Positions 16,276 through 24,680 of a DNA stretch of 64,000 nucleotides are shown here, piece after piece. The stretch is from contig DASXRQ010000055.1 of NCBI GenBank assembly GCA_036506495.1, forward strand, positions 1-64,000, written 5' to 3'. Numbering within the stretch: the first letter of the stretch is position 1; every line of letters begins with the position of its first letter. Both the position numbers and the translations under genes were made by a program. This stretch comes from DASXRC01 sp036506495 (GTDB lineage Bacteria; Actinomycetota; Actinomycetes; Mycobacteriales; Micromonosporaceae). Below the pieces are notes generated by a model that had not been told where the DNA came from, ran no database searches, and saw nothing but the letters and a program-made list of their open reading frames with translations.

Positions 16276-17334
16276 CTACTCGGCCAGCTTGGCCACCGCG
16301 GCGACGTCGACCCAGCGGTCCATCAGGGCGCCGGCGGCACCGGAGTCGACGGCGGCCGCGGCGCGGTCCACGCCCGACCGCAGCGTCTGGACGAGGTCGC
16401 CACCAAGTCCATCGTGCGCCGCGAGCGCCGCCGCCGCGTTGACGAGCACCGCGTCCCGCACCGGTCCGGCCTCCCCCGCCAGCAGTCGCCGGGCCACGTC
16501 AGCGTTGTACGCCGCGTCCGCCCCCCGCAGGTCGCCGGGGCGCGACCGGGCGATGCCGAGGTCGGCGGCGTCCAGCAGCGTTTCCACCACGGTGCCGTCG
16601 TGCACGACCCACGCCCGGGTCGGCCCGGTCGTCGTGAACTCGTCGAGACCGTCCTCGCCGCGCACCAGCAGCACCGAGTTGCCGCGCTGCGCGAACGCCT
16701 GCGCCATGACCGGCGCCATCCGGGGATCGGCGCAGCCGACCGCGCCCGCCCGCGGCTGCGCCGGGTTGGTCAACGGACCGAGAAAGTTGAACGCGGTGGG
16801 CACGCCGAGCTCCCGGCGCGGCACGGCGGTGTGCCGCATGCCCGGGTGGAAGCGGGCGGCGAAGCAGAAGCCGATCCCCGCCTCGGTCACGCACCGCGCG
16901 ACACCGGCCGGGCCGAGATCCAGCGGTATGCCAAGGCGTTCCAGCAGGTCCGCGGAGCCGCACGCCGAGGACGCCGCGCGGTTGCCGTGCTTGACAACAG
17001 GGACGCCGGTGGCGGCGACCACGATGGCCGCCATCGTCGAGATGTTTACCGTGTGCGCCCGGTCACCGCCGGTGCCGACCACGTCGACGGCGTTGGCCCG
17101 CACGTCCTCGGCAAGCTCGACCCGGGTGGCGTTCGCCAGCATCGCCCGGACGAGGCCGGCGATCTCGGTCGGCGTCTCCCCCTTGGCCCGCAACGCCATC
17201 GCGAAACCGGCGATCTGGGCCGGGGTGGCCTCACCCGACATGATCTCGCCCATCGCCCACGCGGTGTCCTCTGTGGACAGCTCCTCGGCGCGCAGCAGCG
17301 CGCCCAGCACGTTCGGCCAGGTCCTGTCGCCCAT
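16276..17334 (-). CDS. trpD: Anthranilate phosphoribosyltransferase
   Basis: TrpD, 352 aa, transfers phosphoribose from PRPP to anthranilate in tryptophan synthesis. Visible are the PRPP loop VVGTGGDRAHTVNIST near residue 88, the KHGNRAASSACGSADLLERLG motif and RFHPGMRHTAVPRRELG. Its length is normal. The isolated location, away from other trp genes and beside cytochrome oxidase genes, is the same as Rv2192c in M. tuberculosis. It is convergent with the hydrolase gene. A response-regulator-like gene lies upstream in the same direction after a 36-base gap. Confidence 0.95.
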   Translation of the reverse strand: MGDRTWPNVLGALLRAEELSTEDTAWAMGEIMSGEATPAQIAGFAMALRAKGETPTEIAGLVRAMLANATRVELAEDVRANAVDVVGTGGDRAHTVNISTMAAIVVAATGVPVVKHGNRAASSACGSADLLERLGIPLDLGPAGVARCVTEAGIGFCFAARFHPGMRHTAVPRRELGVPTAFNFLGPLTNPAQPRAGAVGCADPRMAPVMAQAFAQRGNSVLLVRGEDGLDEFTTTGPTRAWVVHDGTVVETLLDAADLGIARSRPGDLRGADAAYNADVARRLLAGEAGPVRDAVLVNAAAALAAHDGLGGDLVQTLRSGVDRAAAAVDSGAAGALMDRWVDVAAVAKLAE

Positions 17335-17370
17335 GGCGGCCTCCAGGCGGGGTGGGGGGTGCCGGCGGGG

Positions 17371-17793
17371 CTACGCCGCGGTGGCGGGCGCCCGGTGTTC
17401 GCGCAGCATGCCGGCGATCGTCTGACCGGTCGTCACCGGGTCAAGCGGGTACATCAGCGTCGCCTCGGCGCGGGCGTACGCGGCGAGCCAGCGGTCGGCC
17501 GCGCGCGCGATCACCACACAGGTGAGCGGCGCGTCGTCCAGCTCGTCCTTGAGCTGCTTCGCGATGCCGATGCCGCCACCGGGGGTGGCCTCACCGTCGA
17601 GCACGACCAGGTCGATCTCGTACTCGCGCACCAGGTCCACGCACTCCGCGTACGTGCTCGCCTCGACGAACTCGACCTGCATGTCGGGGGCGGGTCGGTT
17701 GCCCACGGCCAGCCGCATGAGGTGCCGGATCTCGGGGTCATCGCTGTAGAGCAGGACGGCGTACGTGGCCGGTCGCGCGTCGGTGTCGGTCAT
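17371..17793 (-). CDS. Receiver-domain-like protein
   Basis: Protein of 140 aa with a single receiver-like fold: YAVLLYSDDPEIRHLMRL resembles the N-terminal acidic pocket and DLVVLDGEATPGGG the phosphoacceptor loop. The usual Lys after strand 5 is replaced (LMYPLDP), so signalling may be non-canonical or lost. The ATG at 17793 overlaps the stop of ctaG by four bases, tying it to cytochrome oxidase assembly; the longer open frame upstream is a shadow. No output domain is present. Function unknown. Confidence 0.78.
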   Translation of the reverse strand: MTDTDARPATYAVLLYSDDPEIRHLMRLAVGNRPAPDMQVEFVEASTYAECVDLVREYEIDLVVLDGEATPGGGIGIAKQLKDELDDAPLTCVVIARAADRWLAAYARAEATLMYPLDPVTTGQTIAGMLREHRAPATAA

Positions 17794-18815
17794 CGCTCGG
17801 TGTGCTCCCGCGTCGTGGCTGCCGCCTGATCGTACCGGCCGTCCGATTCTGCCGACCCCTGGGTCGCGGGCGGAGACTCCGCCGCGGCTTGGGCGACGGC
17901 GCGGGCCTCGGCCGCCTCCTCCCGGTCGAGCTGCCGGTCGATCCGCGCGGCCTCCCGATCGGACTGCCGGAACCACTGCACGAGCAGCACCGCGAGCAGC
18001 GTCACGCTGACCAACTCGCCGCCGGCCCAGAGGATGCCGCCGGCCGTGTTCTGGTCCGCCCACGGGTCGACCCAGCCGAGCCGGAGCGACGGGTACCAGT
18101 CGCCTCCGAGCAGCACCTGGCTCTGCATGATGGTCAGCCCCAGCACGGTATGGAACGGCACCGAGATGAGCATGAGCAGGACCCGTGCCGGGTACGGCCA
18201 GCGGCCGGGCAGCGGGTCCAGCCCGACCAGCGGCCAGAAGAACAGGCAACCGACCGCGAGGAAGTGCGCGTGCACCAGCTCGTGCACGAACGGGTTCTCC
18301 AGGGTGAGCCGGTACAGCCCGGTGAAGTACAGGACGAACGGGGTGACCACGAATAGGGCGTACGCCACGAGTGGAAACGTCAGCACCCGCACGGGCCGGC
18401 TGTGCAGGACGGCGAGCAGCCCGTGCCGGGGTCGGCGCGAGAGCGTACGCAGGGCCAGCGTGATCGGGGCACCGAGCGCGAGGAAGATCGGCGCGACCAT
18501 GGACAGCACCATGTGCTGCACCATGTGCAGCGACAGCAGGGTCGTGTCGTACTCCTCGACCCCGGTGACCGTCACCGCGGCTATGGAGCCGAGGCCGCCG
18601 CCGATGAACAGCAGCGTCCGGGACACCGGCCAGCGGTCCCCGCGGGCCCGCAGGCGGTACACCCCGTAGAGGTAGAGGCCGGCCGCCAGGACGAGGCCGA
18701 CGGCCAGCCAGCTGTCCAGGTGCAGCCGAAACAGGGTGTCGACGCTGATCGGAGGCGGCGGCGCCTCGTGGGCGTAGACCGATGTCGGTTCCGCTGTCGC
18801 GGCGTACAGGTGCAC
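17790..18815 (-). CDS. ctaG: Cytochrome c oxidase assembly protein (caa3-type CtaG family)
   Basis: Integral membrane protein of 341 aa with about seven to eight hydrophobic segments. The family's conserved His-rich segment SLHMVQHMVLSMVAPIFLAL and ELVHAHFLAVGCLFFWPLVG are present. Members help insert copper or assemble the oxidase, as studied in Bacillus CtaG. The cytoplasmic C-terminus (residues about 290-341) is charged and low-complexity. It is divergent from ctaE across 133 bases and overlaps the receiver-like gene downstream. Confidence 0.88.
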   Translation of the reverse strand: MHLYAATAEPTSVYAHEAPPPPISVDTLFRLHLDSWLAVGLVLAAGLYLYGVYRLRARGDRWPVSRTLLFIGGGLGSIAAVTVTGVEEYDTTLLSLHMVQHMVLSMVAPIFLALGAPITLALRTLSRRPRHGLLAVLHSRPVRVLTFPLVAYALFVVTPFVLYFTGLYRLTLENPFVHELVHAHFLAVGCLFFWPLVGLDPLPGRWPYPARVLLMLISVPFHTVLGLTIMQSQVLLGGDWYPSLRLGWVDPWADQNTAGGILWAGGELVSVTLLAVLLVQWFRQSDREAARIDRQLDREEAAEARAVAQAAAESPPATQGSAESDGRYDQAAATTREHTER

Positions 18816-18936
18816 GGTTTGAGGTTAGGCGTCCGCACGCCGGGCGGCCCGCGCGGCCCCGGCGCGGGCGGGCGAGTCTCGGGCGACACGCGGGCTTGAG
18901 TCCCCACCCGGGCGCTCGCCAATGCTCTTGGGGGGC

Positions 18937-18942
18937 AATAAT
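18937..18942 (+). promoter_or_regulatory. -10 hexamer before ctaE
   Basis: AATAAT (five of six to TATAAT) ends six bases before GTG 18949, suggesting a leaderless ctaE transcript and supporting that start. Confidence 0.5.
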
Positions 18943-18948
18943 GACCGC

Positions 18949-19563
18949 GTGACTGCGGCCCCAGCCATCGACACGAGCCGGATCCACTCGTTGACCAGGC
19001 CGAACATGGTCAGCGTCGGAACCATCGTGTGGCTCTCCAGCGAACTCATGTTCTTCGCGGCGCTGTTCGCGATGTTCTTCCAGATCCGCTCGACGGCGTA
19101 CTTCGAATGGAAGCAGCACTTCCCGATGCTGCACCTTCCGTACGCGGCGGTCTTCACGACGATCCTGGTGCTCTCCTCGATCACCTGTCAGATGGGCGTG
19201 TTCGCGGCGGAGCGGGGTGACGTGTTCGCGCTGCGGCGCTGGTTCACGCTGACGTTCGTGATGGGCCTGACCTTCGTGCTCGGCCAGGCGAACGAGTACC
19301 GCAACCTGATCCACGAGGGCATCAAGATCAACAGCGATGGGTACGGGTCGGTGTTCTACCTCACCACCGGGTTCCACGGCCTGCACGTCACGGGCGGCCT
19401 CATCGCCTTCATCATCTACATGATCCGTACGACCATGGGCCGGTTCACCCCCGCGCAGGCGACCTCCGCGATTGTGGTGTCGTACTACTGGCACTTCGTC
19501 GACGTCGTGTGGATCGCGCTCTTCTTCATGATCTACTTGATGGAACGGCTGGCGGGGCTGTGA
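18949..19563 (+). CDS. ctaE: Cytochrome c oxidase subunit III
   Basis: Subunit III of the aa3-type oxidase, 204 aa from the GTG at 18949. The N-terminus (TAAPAIDTSRIHSLTRPN) matches actinobacterial CtaE. Five membrane segments are visible, including VSVGTIVWLSSELMFFAALF and the C-terminal SYYWHFVDVVWIALFFMIYL. An ATG at 18922 is in frame but gives an atypical extension. It starts the ctaE-qcrC-qcrA-qcrB operon found throughout Actinobacteria, encoding part of the cytochrome bcc-aa3 supercomplex in the cytoplasmic membrane. Confidence 0.93.
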   Translation: MTAAPAIDTSRIHSLTRPNMVSVGTIVWLSSELMFFAALFAMFFQIRSTAYFEWKQHFPMLHLPYAAVFTTILVLSSITCQMGVFAAERGDVFALRRWFTLTFVMGLTFVLGQANEYRNLIHEGIKINSDGYGSVFYLTTGFHGLHVTGGLIAFIIYMIRTTMGRFTPAQATSAIVVSYYWHFVDVVWIALFFMIYLMERLAGL

Positions 19564-19605
19564 GGCCTTGTCACAAATCGCAGGCGCGACCCGTCTACCA
19601 GAGGT

Positions 19606-20472
19606 ATGGCCATGACTCATGACTCCCCCGGCGGTTCGACCCGCGGCGGGCCGAGGTTCCGGCTGGGCCTTGGCCGTCTCGGCGCGCGTGGCCCCCGCAG
19701 CCGCATCAGGCGACGGCTCGGTGCGGTCCTCCGGCTGACCGCCGCGCTCGCTCTCGCCGGTGGCGTCTACACGGCATTCGCGCCCAGCCTCTCGGCCGAC
19801 GACACCCCCAACCTGAGCAGCGCGGCCCAGGACGGCAAGGCGCTGTTCGACGTCAACTGCATCACGTGCCATGGCAGCAACGCGCAGGGCGTGCTCGGTC
19901 GCGGGCCGAGCCTGATCGGGGTCGGCTCCGCCGCGGTGGAGTTCCAGGTCACGACGGGCCGGATGCCGTTGGCGAGGCAGGAGGCCCAGGCCGAGCGCAA
20001 GCCCCCGCAGCTGACGGACGATGAGGCGCGGCAGATCGGCCAGTACATCCAGGAACTCGGCGGCGGACCGCAGCTGCCGGAGGGCAACAACCTCGCGGCC
20101 ACCGATGAGGGCGCGGTCGCCCGCGGTGGCGAGCTGTTCCGGATCAACTGCTCGTCGTGCCACGCCTTCTCCGGCGGCGGTGGCGCGCTCTCGTCGGGCA
20201 AGTTCGCCCCGCCGATGAAGGAGGCCACCGACCGTCAGATCTACGCCGCGATGCTGACGGGGCCGCAGAACATGCCCGTCTTCGGCGACAACGAGCTCAC
20301 CCCGCAGCAGAAGGCCGACATCATCGCGTACGTCGACAGCCTCAAGAACGACCGCGACCCCGGCGGCTGGGGGCTTGGCCGCTTCGGGCCGGTGACCGAG
20401 GGCCTGGCGATCTTCCTGGTGGGCATCACCGCCCTCGTCTTCACTACGCTGTGGATAGCAGGGAAGTCATGA
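19606..20472 (+). CDS. qcrC: Cytochrome bc1 complex dihaem cytochrome c subunit
   Basis: Dihaem cytochrome c of 288 aa that passes electrons from the bc1 complex directly to the aa3 oxidase, replacing soluble cytochrome c. Two CxxCH haem sites are visible: NCITCHGSN near residue 85 and NCSSCHAF near 185. There is an N-terminal basic region with a membrane segment (LRLTAALALAGGVYTAFAP) and a C-terminal anchor (GLAIFLVGITALVFTTLWIA). The ATG at 19606 was used; 19612 is possible. The stop overlaps qcrA (ATGA). Confidence 0.94.
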   Translation: MAMTHDSPGGSTRGGPRFRLGLGRLGARGPRSRIRRRLGAVLRLTAALALAGGVYTAFAPSLSADDTPNLSSAAQDGKALFDVNCITCHGSNAQGVLGRGPSLIGVGSAAVEFQVTTGRMPLARQEAQAERKPPQLTDDEARQIGQYIQELGGGPQLPEGNNLAATDEGAVARGGELFRINCSSCHAFSGGGGALSSGKFAPPMKEATDRQIYAAMLTGPQNMPVFGDNELTPQQKADIIAYVDSLKNDRDPGGWGLGRFGPVTEGLAIFLVGITALVFTTLWIAGKS

Positions 20473-21581
20473 GCACTGAGACGACCGACGCGCACGCCCC
20501 CGAGGCGGAGCCACTGGACATCGACGATCCGCGCCTGTCGCGTTTCGAGATCGTCCGGGAGGGCGCGCGCCGGGACGGCGTGGAGATCGTCCACTACGAG
20601 CCGCAGTTCCCCGTGCCGGGCACCCTCGCGGAGCGGCGCCTCGTGCGTACGGTCGCCGGGTTCTTCTTCCTGACCGGCCTGGCCGCGACCGCGTTCGTCG
20701 CGATCTACATCTGGTGGCCGTGGCAGTACGAGAGTGGCTCCAATCAGAGCAAGTTCTACACCCCGCTGCTCGGCCTGACGCTGGGGCTGTCGCTCGCCGG
20801 GATCGGGTTCGGCATCCTGGTCTGGGGCAAGAAGCTACTGCCGCGGGAGGTGTCGATCCAGGACCGGCACGACGGCCCGTCCGGGCGGGCGGACCGCAAG
20901 CTGACCGGGCACACGATCGCCTACATGGCCGACGAGCTCGGCCTGCAACGTCGGCCCATGCTCAAGCTCGCGCTGCTCGGGCTCCTCCCGGTCGGCGCGG
21001 TCGCCGCGATCCTGCCGGTCGGCATGCTCATCAAGAGCCCCAGCAAGGTCAATCCGGTCACCGGCAAGGCGCCGCTGAAGTACACCGGCTGGGACCCCGC
21101 CCTCAACGGCGGCAAACCGGTCCGGCTCACCCACCAGGACGGCTCCCCGATCCGGCCCGAGGACATCAGCGTCGGCGGCCAGATCACCGTCTTTCCCGGC
21201 ATCCCCGGCGGACACACCAACGAGTACGCCGACTCGCCGACCCTGCTGATCCACCTGCGCACCGATGACGCGGATGCCGCGCTGGCTCACGCGTACCGGA
21301 TCAACCAGGGCTCGATGTGGGGCAACTTCATCGCGTACTCGAAGATCTGCACGCACGCCGGCTGCCCGGCGAGCCTGTACGAGCAGCAGACGAACCGCCT
21401 GCTCTGCCCGTGCCACCAGTCACAGTTCCTGATCATCGACAACGCCCGACCGATCTTCGGACCCGCCAGCCGCGCGCTGCCCCAGCTGCCCATTACCGTG
21501 GATGGCGAGGGCTTCTTCGTGGCGAAGTCCGACTACAAGCTGCCGGTCGGGCCGGCCTTCTGGGAGCGGGAGCGGCCATGA
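20469..21581 (+). CDS. qcrA: Cytochrome bc1 complex Rieske iron-sulfur subunit
   Basis: Rieske protein of 370 aa. The 2Fe-2S ligands are in CTHAGC and CPCHQS near the C-terminus. Three hydrophobic segments precede the cluster domain (about 58-80, 95-115 and 160-180), the three-helix arrangement typical of actinobacterial QcrA rather than the single anchor of mitochondria. Start and stop overlap qcrC and qcrB by four bases each, so the three are translationally coupled. Confidence 0.95.
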   Translation: MSTETTDAHAPEAEPLDIDDPRLSRFEIVREGARRDGVEIVHYEPQFPVPGTLAERRLVRTVAGFFFLTGLAATAFVAIYIWWPWQYESGSNQSKFYTPLLGLTLGLSLAGIGFGILVWGKKLLPREVSIQDRHDGPSGRADRKLTGHTIAYMADELGLQRRPMLKLALLGLLPVGAVAAILPVGMLIKSPSKVNPVTGKAPLKYTGWDPALNGGKPVRLTHQDGSPIRPEDISVGGQITVFPGIPGGHTNEYADSPTLLIHLRTDDADAALAHAYRINQGSMWGNFIAYSKICTHAGCPASLYEQQTNRLLCPCHQSQFLIIDNARPIFGPASRALPQLPITVDGEGFFVAKSDYKLPVGPAFWERERP

Positions 21582-23191
21582 GCACCATTTCCGCGAGGCG
21601 CCGCAAGATGGACCCCAAGGAGCTGCCCGCCGCGACGGCGGGTCAGCTCGACGACCGGTTCCAGCTCGCCGGCCCCCTACGCCGCATCTTCAACAAGGTC
21701 TTCCCGGACCACTGGTCGTTCCTGCTGGGCGAGATCGCACTGTTCTCGTTCATCATCCTGCTGCTCACCGGCACGTTCCTGGCCCTCTTCTTCGACCCGT
21801 CGATGCAGGAGGTCCGGTACAACGGCTCGTACACGCCGCTGCGCGGCGTTGAGATGTCGCGGGCGTACGCGACCAGCCTCGACATCTCGTTCGACGTGCG
21901 CGGCGGCCTGATCATGCGCCAGATGCACCACTGGGCCGCGCTGCTGTTCGTGGCCGCGATCATCGTGCACATGTTCCGGATCTTCTTCACGGGCGCATTC
22001 CGGAAGCCGCGCGAGACGAACTGGATCATCGGTCTGAGCCTGTTCTGGCTGGCCTTCCTCGAGGGCTTCCTCGGCTACTCGCTGCCGGACGACGCGCTGT
22101 CCGGCACCGGCCTGCGTATCGCCTCGGCGATCATGCTGTCGATCCCGCTGATCGGCTCGTGGGTGACCACGTCGCTGTTCGGCGGCGAGTTCCCCGGCAA
22201 CATCATTCTCGACCGGTTCTACATCCTGCACGTGTTCCTGATACCAGGCATCATCCTGGCGCTGATCGCCGTGCACCTCGGGCTGGTCTTCCGGCAGAAG
22301 CACACGCAGTGGCCGGGCCCGGGCCGCACCAACCACAACGTGATCGGCGAGCGGTTCGTCCCGCGGTACACGATCAAGCAGACCGGCTTCTTCATGATCA
22401 TCTTCGCGGTGATCGCGTTCATGGGCGGCCTGTTCCAGATCAACCCGATCTGGCTGTTCGGCCCGTACAAGGCCGCCGTGGTCTCCGCGGGCAGCCAGCC
22501 CGACTGGTACGTGATGTTCCTCGATGGCTCGACCCGGCTCATGCCGGCGTGGGAGATCCGAGCCTTCGGGTACACCATTCCGGCGTTGTTCTGGCCGACG
22601 CTCGTGCTGCCGGGCGTGCTTACGGTGGTGCCGATGCTGTACCCGTTCATCGAGGCACGCCTGCGAAGGGACCGGGCGCACCACAACCTGCTGCAGCGGC
22701 CGCGGGACGTGCCCGCGCGGACCGCGCTCGGCGCGATGGCCATCACGTTCTACGTCGTGCTGCTGCTCTCCGGCGGCAACGACATCATCGCGGACAAGTT
22801 CAACATCAGCTTGAACGTGATGACCTGGGCGGGCCGGATCGGCATCATCATCCTGCCCCCGGTCGCGTACTACCTGGCGTACCGAACGTGCCTCGGGCTG
22901 CAGCAGCACGACCGGGAGGTTCTCGTACACGGCGTCGAGACCGGCATCATCAAACGGCTGCCCGACGGGCGGTTCATCGAGGTGCACCAGCCGCTCGGGG
23001 CGACCGACGAGCACGGCCACGGCGAGCTGGAGTACGCCGGCTGGGTCGTGCCGAAGAAGATGAACCGGCTCGGGGCCCTCGGCCCGGCGGTGCGGGGATT
23101 CTTCCGGCCGATCGAGCGTCCGGCGGAGGCCCCGACGTCACCCATCCCGGTCTCGCCGGCGCGCGAGCGCGAGGAGATCACCCCCCGCTGA
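21578..23191 (+). CDS. qcrB: Cytochrome bc1 complex cytochrome b subunit
   Basis: Cytochrome b of 537 aa, the quinol-oxidising subunit. Haem-ligand His residues are in MRQMHHWAALLFVAAIIVHM and in the following helices (FYILHVFLIPG, LIAVHLGLVF). The Qo-site PEW-type motif is PDWYVMFLDG. About eight or nine membrane helices are followed by a soluble C-terminal extension of roughly 100 residues, typical of actinobacteria and contacting the supercomplex. This is the family targeted by telacebec in mycobacteria. The operon ends at a 69-base palindrome. Confidence 0.95.
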   Translation: MSTISARRRKMDPKELPAATAGQLDDRFQLAGPLRRIFNKVFPDHWSFLLGEIALFSFIILLLTGTFLALFFDPSMQEVRYNGSYTPLRGVEMSRAYATSLDISFDVRGGLIMRQMHHWAALLFVAAIIVHMFRIFFTGAFRKPRETNWIIGLSLFWLAFLEGFLGYSLPDDALSGTGLRIASAIMLSIPLIGSWVTTSLFGGEFPGNIILDRFYILHVFLIPGIILALIAVHLGLVFRQKHTQWPGPGRTNHNVIGERFVPRYTIKQTGFFMIIFAVIAFMGGLFQINPIWLFGPYKAAVVSAGSQPDWYVMFLDGSTRLMPAWEIRAFGYTIPALFWPTLVLPGVLTVVPMLYPFIEARLRRDRAHHNLLQRPRDVPARTALGAMAITFYVVLLLSGGNDIIADKFNISLNVMTWAGRIGIIILPPVAYYLAYRTCLGLQQHDREVLVHGVETGIIKRLPDGRFIEVHQPLGATDEHGHGELEYAGWVVPKKMNRLGALGPAVRGFFRPIERPAEAPTSPIPVSPAREREEITPR

Positions 23192-23199
23192 CGCCCGCG

Positions 23200-23268
23200 C
23201 CAAGATCGGCGAAACCGGCCCGACACGCGCAGCGGATCACGCGTTGCGGGCCAATTTCGCCGATCTTG
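23200..23268. repeat. Palindrome downstream of qcrB (GATCGGCGAAA family)
   Basis: Arms of about 23 bases (23200-23222 and 23247-23268) pair almost completely. Each outer end reads CCAAGATCGGCGAAA in its own direction. A smaller inverted repeat (ACGCG/CGCGT) lies in the loop. There is no T tract. It is homologous to the palindrome at 24254-24317; together they bracket the DUF559 gene. It could serve as the qcr terminator. Confidence 0.8.
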
Positions 23269-23300
23269 GTGTGGGTATCGGCCGGTGCGGCCGCGCGGTC

Positions 23301-23309
23301 TGTGGATAA
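23301..23309. promoter_or_regulatory. Perfect DnaA-box sequence upstream of the DUF559 gene
   Basis: TGTGGATAA is the complement of TTATCCACA. The larger 12-mer CTGTGGATAACT recurs at 28351-28362 upstream of the XRE-GNAT gene. No other boxes cluster here, so this is not an origin. Confidence 0.4.
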
Positions 23310-23350
23310 CTGGACGTTGGGTGTCTGCCGGAAACGCCACAGTGTTCGGC

Positions 23351-24256
23351 ATGGACAGCCGACGGCTGGCGGCCCTGGCGCGGAAGCAACGCGGTCTGTT
23401 CACGCGCGCACAGGCCACGGCGTGTGGCGCGACGACATACCAGATCCGTCGCCGGCTGAAGATCGGCGAATGGCGAAGGGTGCTGGGACCGGTGCTCGCG
23501 ATGACGGATGTCGCGTTCACGAGCGAGATCCGCGATCGGGCCGCCGCGTTGGCAGTGCCGGGAAGTGTCCTGGCCGCTGCCTCAGCCGCTCGGCTGCTGC
23601 GGATCCCCACCACCGACCCGCAGACCTACCTCTGGGTGGGCGAGCACAGGCCGCGGCCGCTGCCGGGCGTGGTGTTCGTGCGCGGTCGGTTGTCAACGCG
23701 CGACGTGGCTGTTGGGGAGGCCCTGCGACTCACGCGGCCCGCCAGGACGGTCGTCGACTGCTCGCTGACCGTTGACGAGCGGCAGGGCCTGCGCCTGCTC
23801 GAGCAGGCGCTGCAGGTCGGCTGGATCACCGAGGACGAGCTGATATATCGGGTCCGGGGGAGGTTGGGTCGACGCGGCACCCCAGGGCTGGTCCGCCTCG
23901 TTCGGCTCACCGCGTCCGGGGCGCGGTCGACGGCGGAACGACATGCGATCGCCCTGTTGAAGCGCGGGCGCATCACGGGCTGGTCGGTCAACGGCCGAAT
24001 CGCCGACGCGGTGGGCCTGATCGGCGTTGGGGACGTCGTGTTCCACGCGGAGTTGCTGATCGTCGAGCTCGATGGCTGGGCGTTCCATGCAACGCCGGAT
24101 CGCTTCCAGCGCGATCGATCGCGGCAGAACCGGCTCGTCGCCGCCGGCTGGACGGTGCTGCGCTTCACCTGGTGGGATCTGACGGAGCGACCCGACGACG
24201 TCATCCGGACAATCCGCTCAACGCTGCTCCGACTACGTGCGCGGCCCGCCCCATGA
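23351..24256 (+). CDS. AbiEi-like winged-helix/DUF559 (VSR-fold) protein
   Basis: Protein of 301 aa. Residues 1-60 (RLAALARKQRGLFTRAQATA) form the winged-helix start typical of AbiEi-type antitoxins. The C-terminal third (DVVFHAELLIVELDGWAFHA, then QNRLVAAGWTVLRFTWWDL) matches DUF559, a very-short-patch-repair-like endonuclease fold with an E-x-D-G active-site pattern. No AbiEii-type toxin gene is adjacent, so a classical toxin-antitoxin pair is unlikely. The gene is bracketed by related palindromes at 23200-23268 and 24254-24317, the second starting at its stop codon. It occupies a slot between qcrB and ctaF that is variable compared with mycobacteria. Function unknown. Confidence 0.85.
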   Translation: MDSRRLAALARKQRGLFTRAQATACGATTYQIRRRLKIGEWRRVLGPVLAMTDVAFTSEIRDRAAALAVPGSVLAAASAARLLRIPTTDPQTYLWVGEHRPRPLPGVVFVRGRLSTRDVAVGEALRLTRPARTVVDCSLTVDERQGLRLLEQALQVGWITEDELIYRVRGRLGRRGTPGLVRLVRLTASGARSTAERHAIALLKRGRITGWSVNGRIADAVGLIGVGDVVFHAELLIVELDGWAFHATPDRFQRDRSRQNRLVAAGWTVLRFTWWDLTERPDDVIRTIRSTLLRLRARPAP

Positions 24257-24317
24257 TCGGCGAAAGCCACGCGGAATGCGTATTCGGCGCGGCGCGGCGT
24301 GCGGGTTTCGGCGATCA
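24254..24317. repeat. Palindrome at the DUF559 stop codon (GATCGGCGAAA family)
   Basis: The left end TGATCGGCGAAA (24254-24265) includes the gene's TGA stop; the right end TTTCGGCGATCA (24306-24317) pairs with one mismatch, and pairing continues imperfectly inward. The right arm in reverse complement matches the left arm of the 23200-23268 palindrome at about 18 of 23 positions. Confidence 0.7.
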
Positions 24318-24422
24318 AGGCGGGACGAACCGGACGACCCCGCGACACGCCGAGGCACCTCCGCCGTGGTGGCGGGCACGCGTGGCAGCGTGAATTACAT
24401 CCAGGTAATTAGGAGGTGCCCG

Positions 24423-24644
24423 GTGGCTATCCGGATGATGCACTGCGGGACCTGCGACGCCGTACGACCGTTCGACGAGGTGCCGTGCGCCGAGGACGGC
24501 GGCGACGACCACGACGGCGACTGCCAGGAATGGCTGTGTACGGCGTGCGGAGAGGCGCTCGTCGGCGCTCCGCTGACGGTGCTGGCGGTTCAGGTCCGCA
24601 CGCGCCGGGGCGGCATCGCGCCACACCAGCGCCGAGCCGCCTGA
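24423..24644 (+). CDS. Small zinc-ribbon-like protein
   Basis: Protein of 73 aa with Cys pairs in MHCGTCDAV and EWLCTACGEAL, a two-knuckle zinc-ribbon pattern, with a His/Asp-rich stretch between them. AGGAGGTGCCC before the GTG at 24423 is an almost ideal ribosome site and fixes the start; the open frame upstream to 24237 is not coding. It lies between the DUF559 gene and ctaF, convergent with the latter. Function unknown; a metal-related role near cytochrome oxidase is only a guess. Confidence 0.72.
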   Translation: MAIRMMHCGTCDAVRPFDEVPCAEDGGDDHDGDCQEWLCTACGEALVGAPLTVLAVQVRTRRGGIAPHQRRAA

Positions 24645-24679
24645 CGGCGGAGCCCTCGGGGCGCCTGACGGCGGAGCCC
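24639..24679. repeat. Two 17-base direct repeats between convergent genes
   Basis: GCCTGACGGCGGAGCCC occurs at 24639-24655 and 24663-24679. The first copy with its flank also forms a short hairpin (CCGCC/GGCGG). It fills the space between the zinc-ribbon and ctaF stops and may be a terminator. Confidence 0.6.
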
Positions 24680-24680
24680 A

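Noticed and set aside
23301..23309. Replication origin at the DnaA box
   Set aside because: A single box only, with no cluster, AT-rich region or dnaA/dnaN genes.
23459..23470. AAGATCGGCGAA inside the DUF559 gene as another repeat copy
   Set aside because: It encodes ordinary residues (KIGE) and has no inverted partner; similar GATCGGCGA strings occur in other coding regions.
23351..24256. Classical AbiE toxin-antitoxin system
   Set aside because: The winged-helix part fits AbiEi, but no AbiEii nucleotidyltransferase gene is adjacent and the C-terminus is DUF559.
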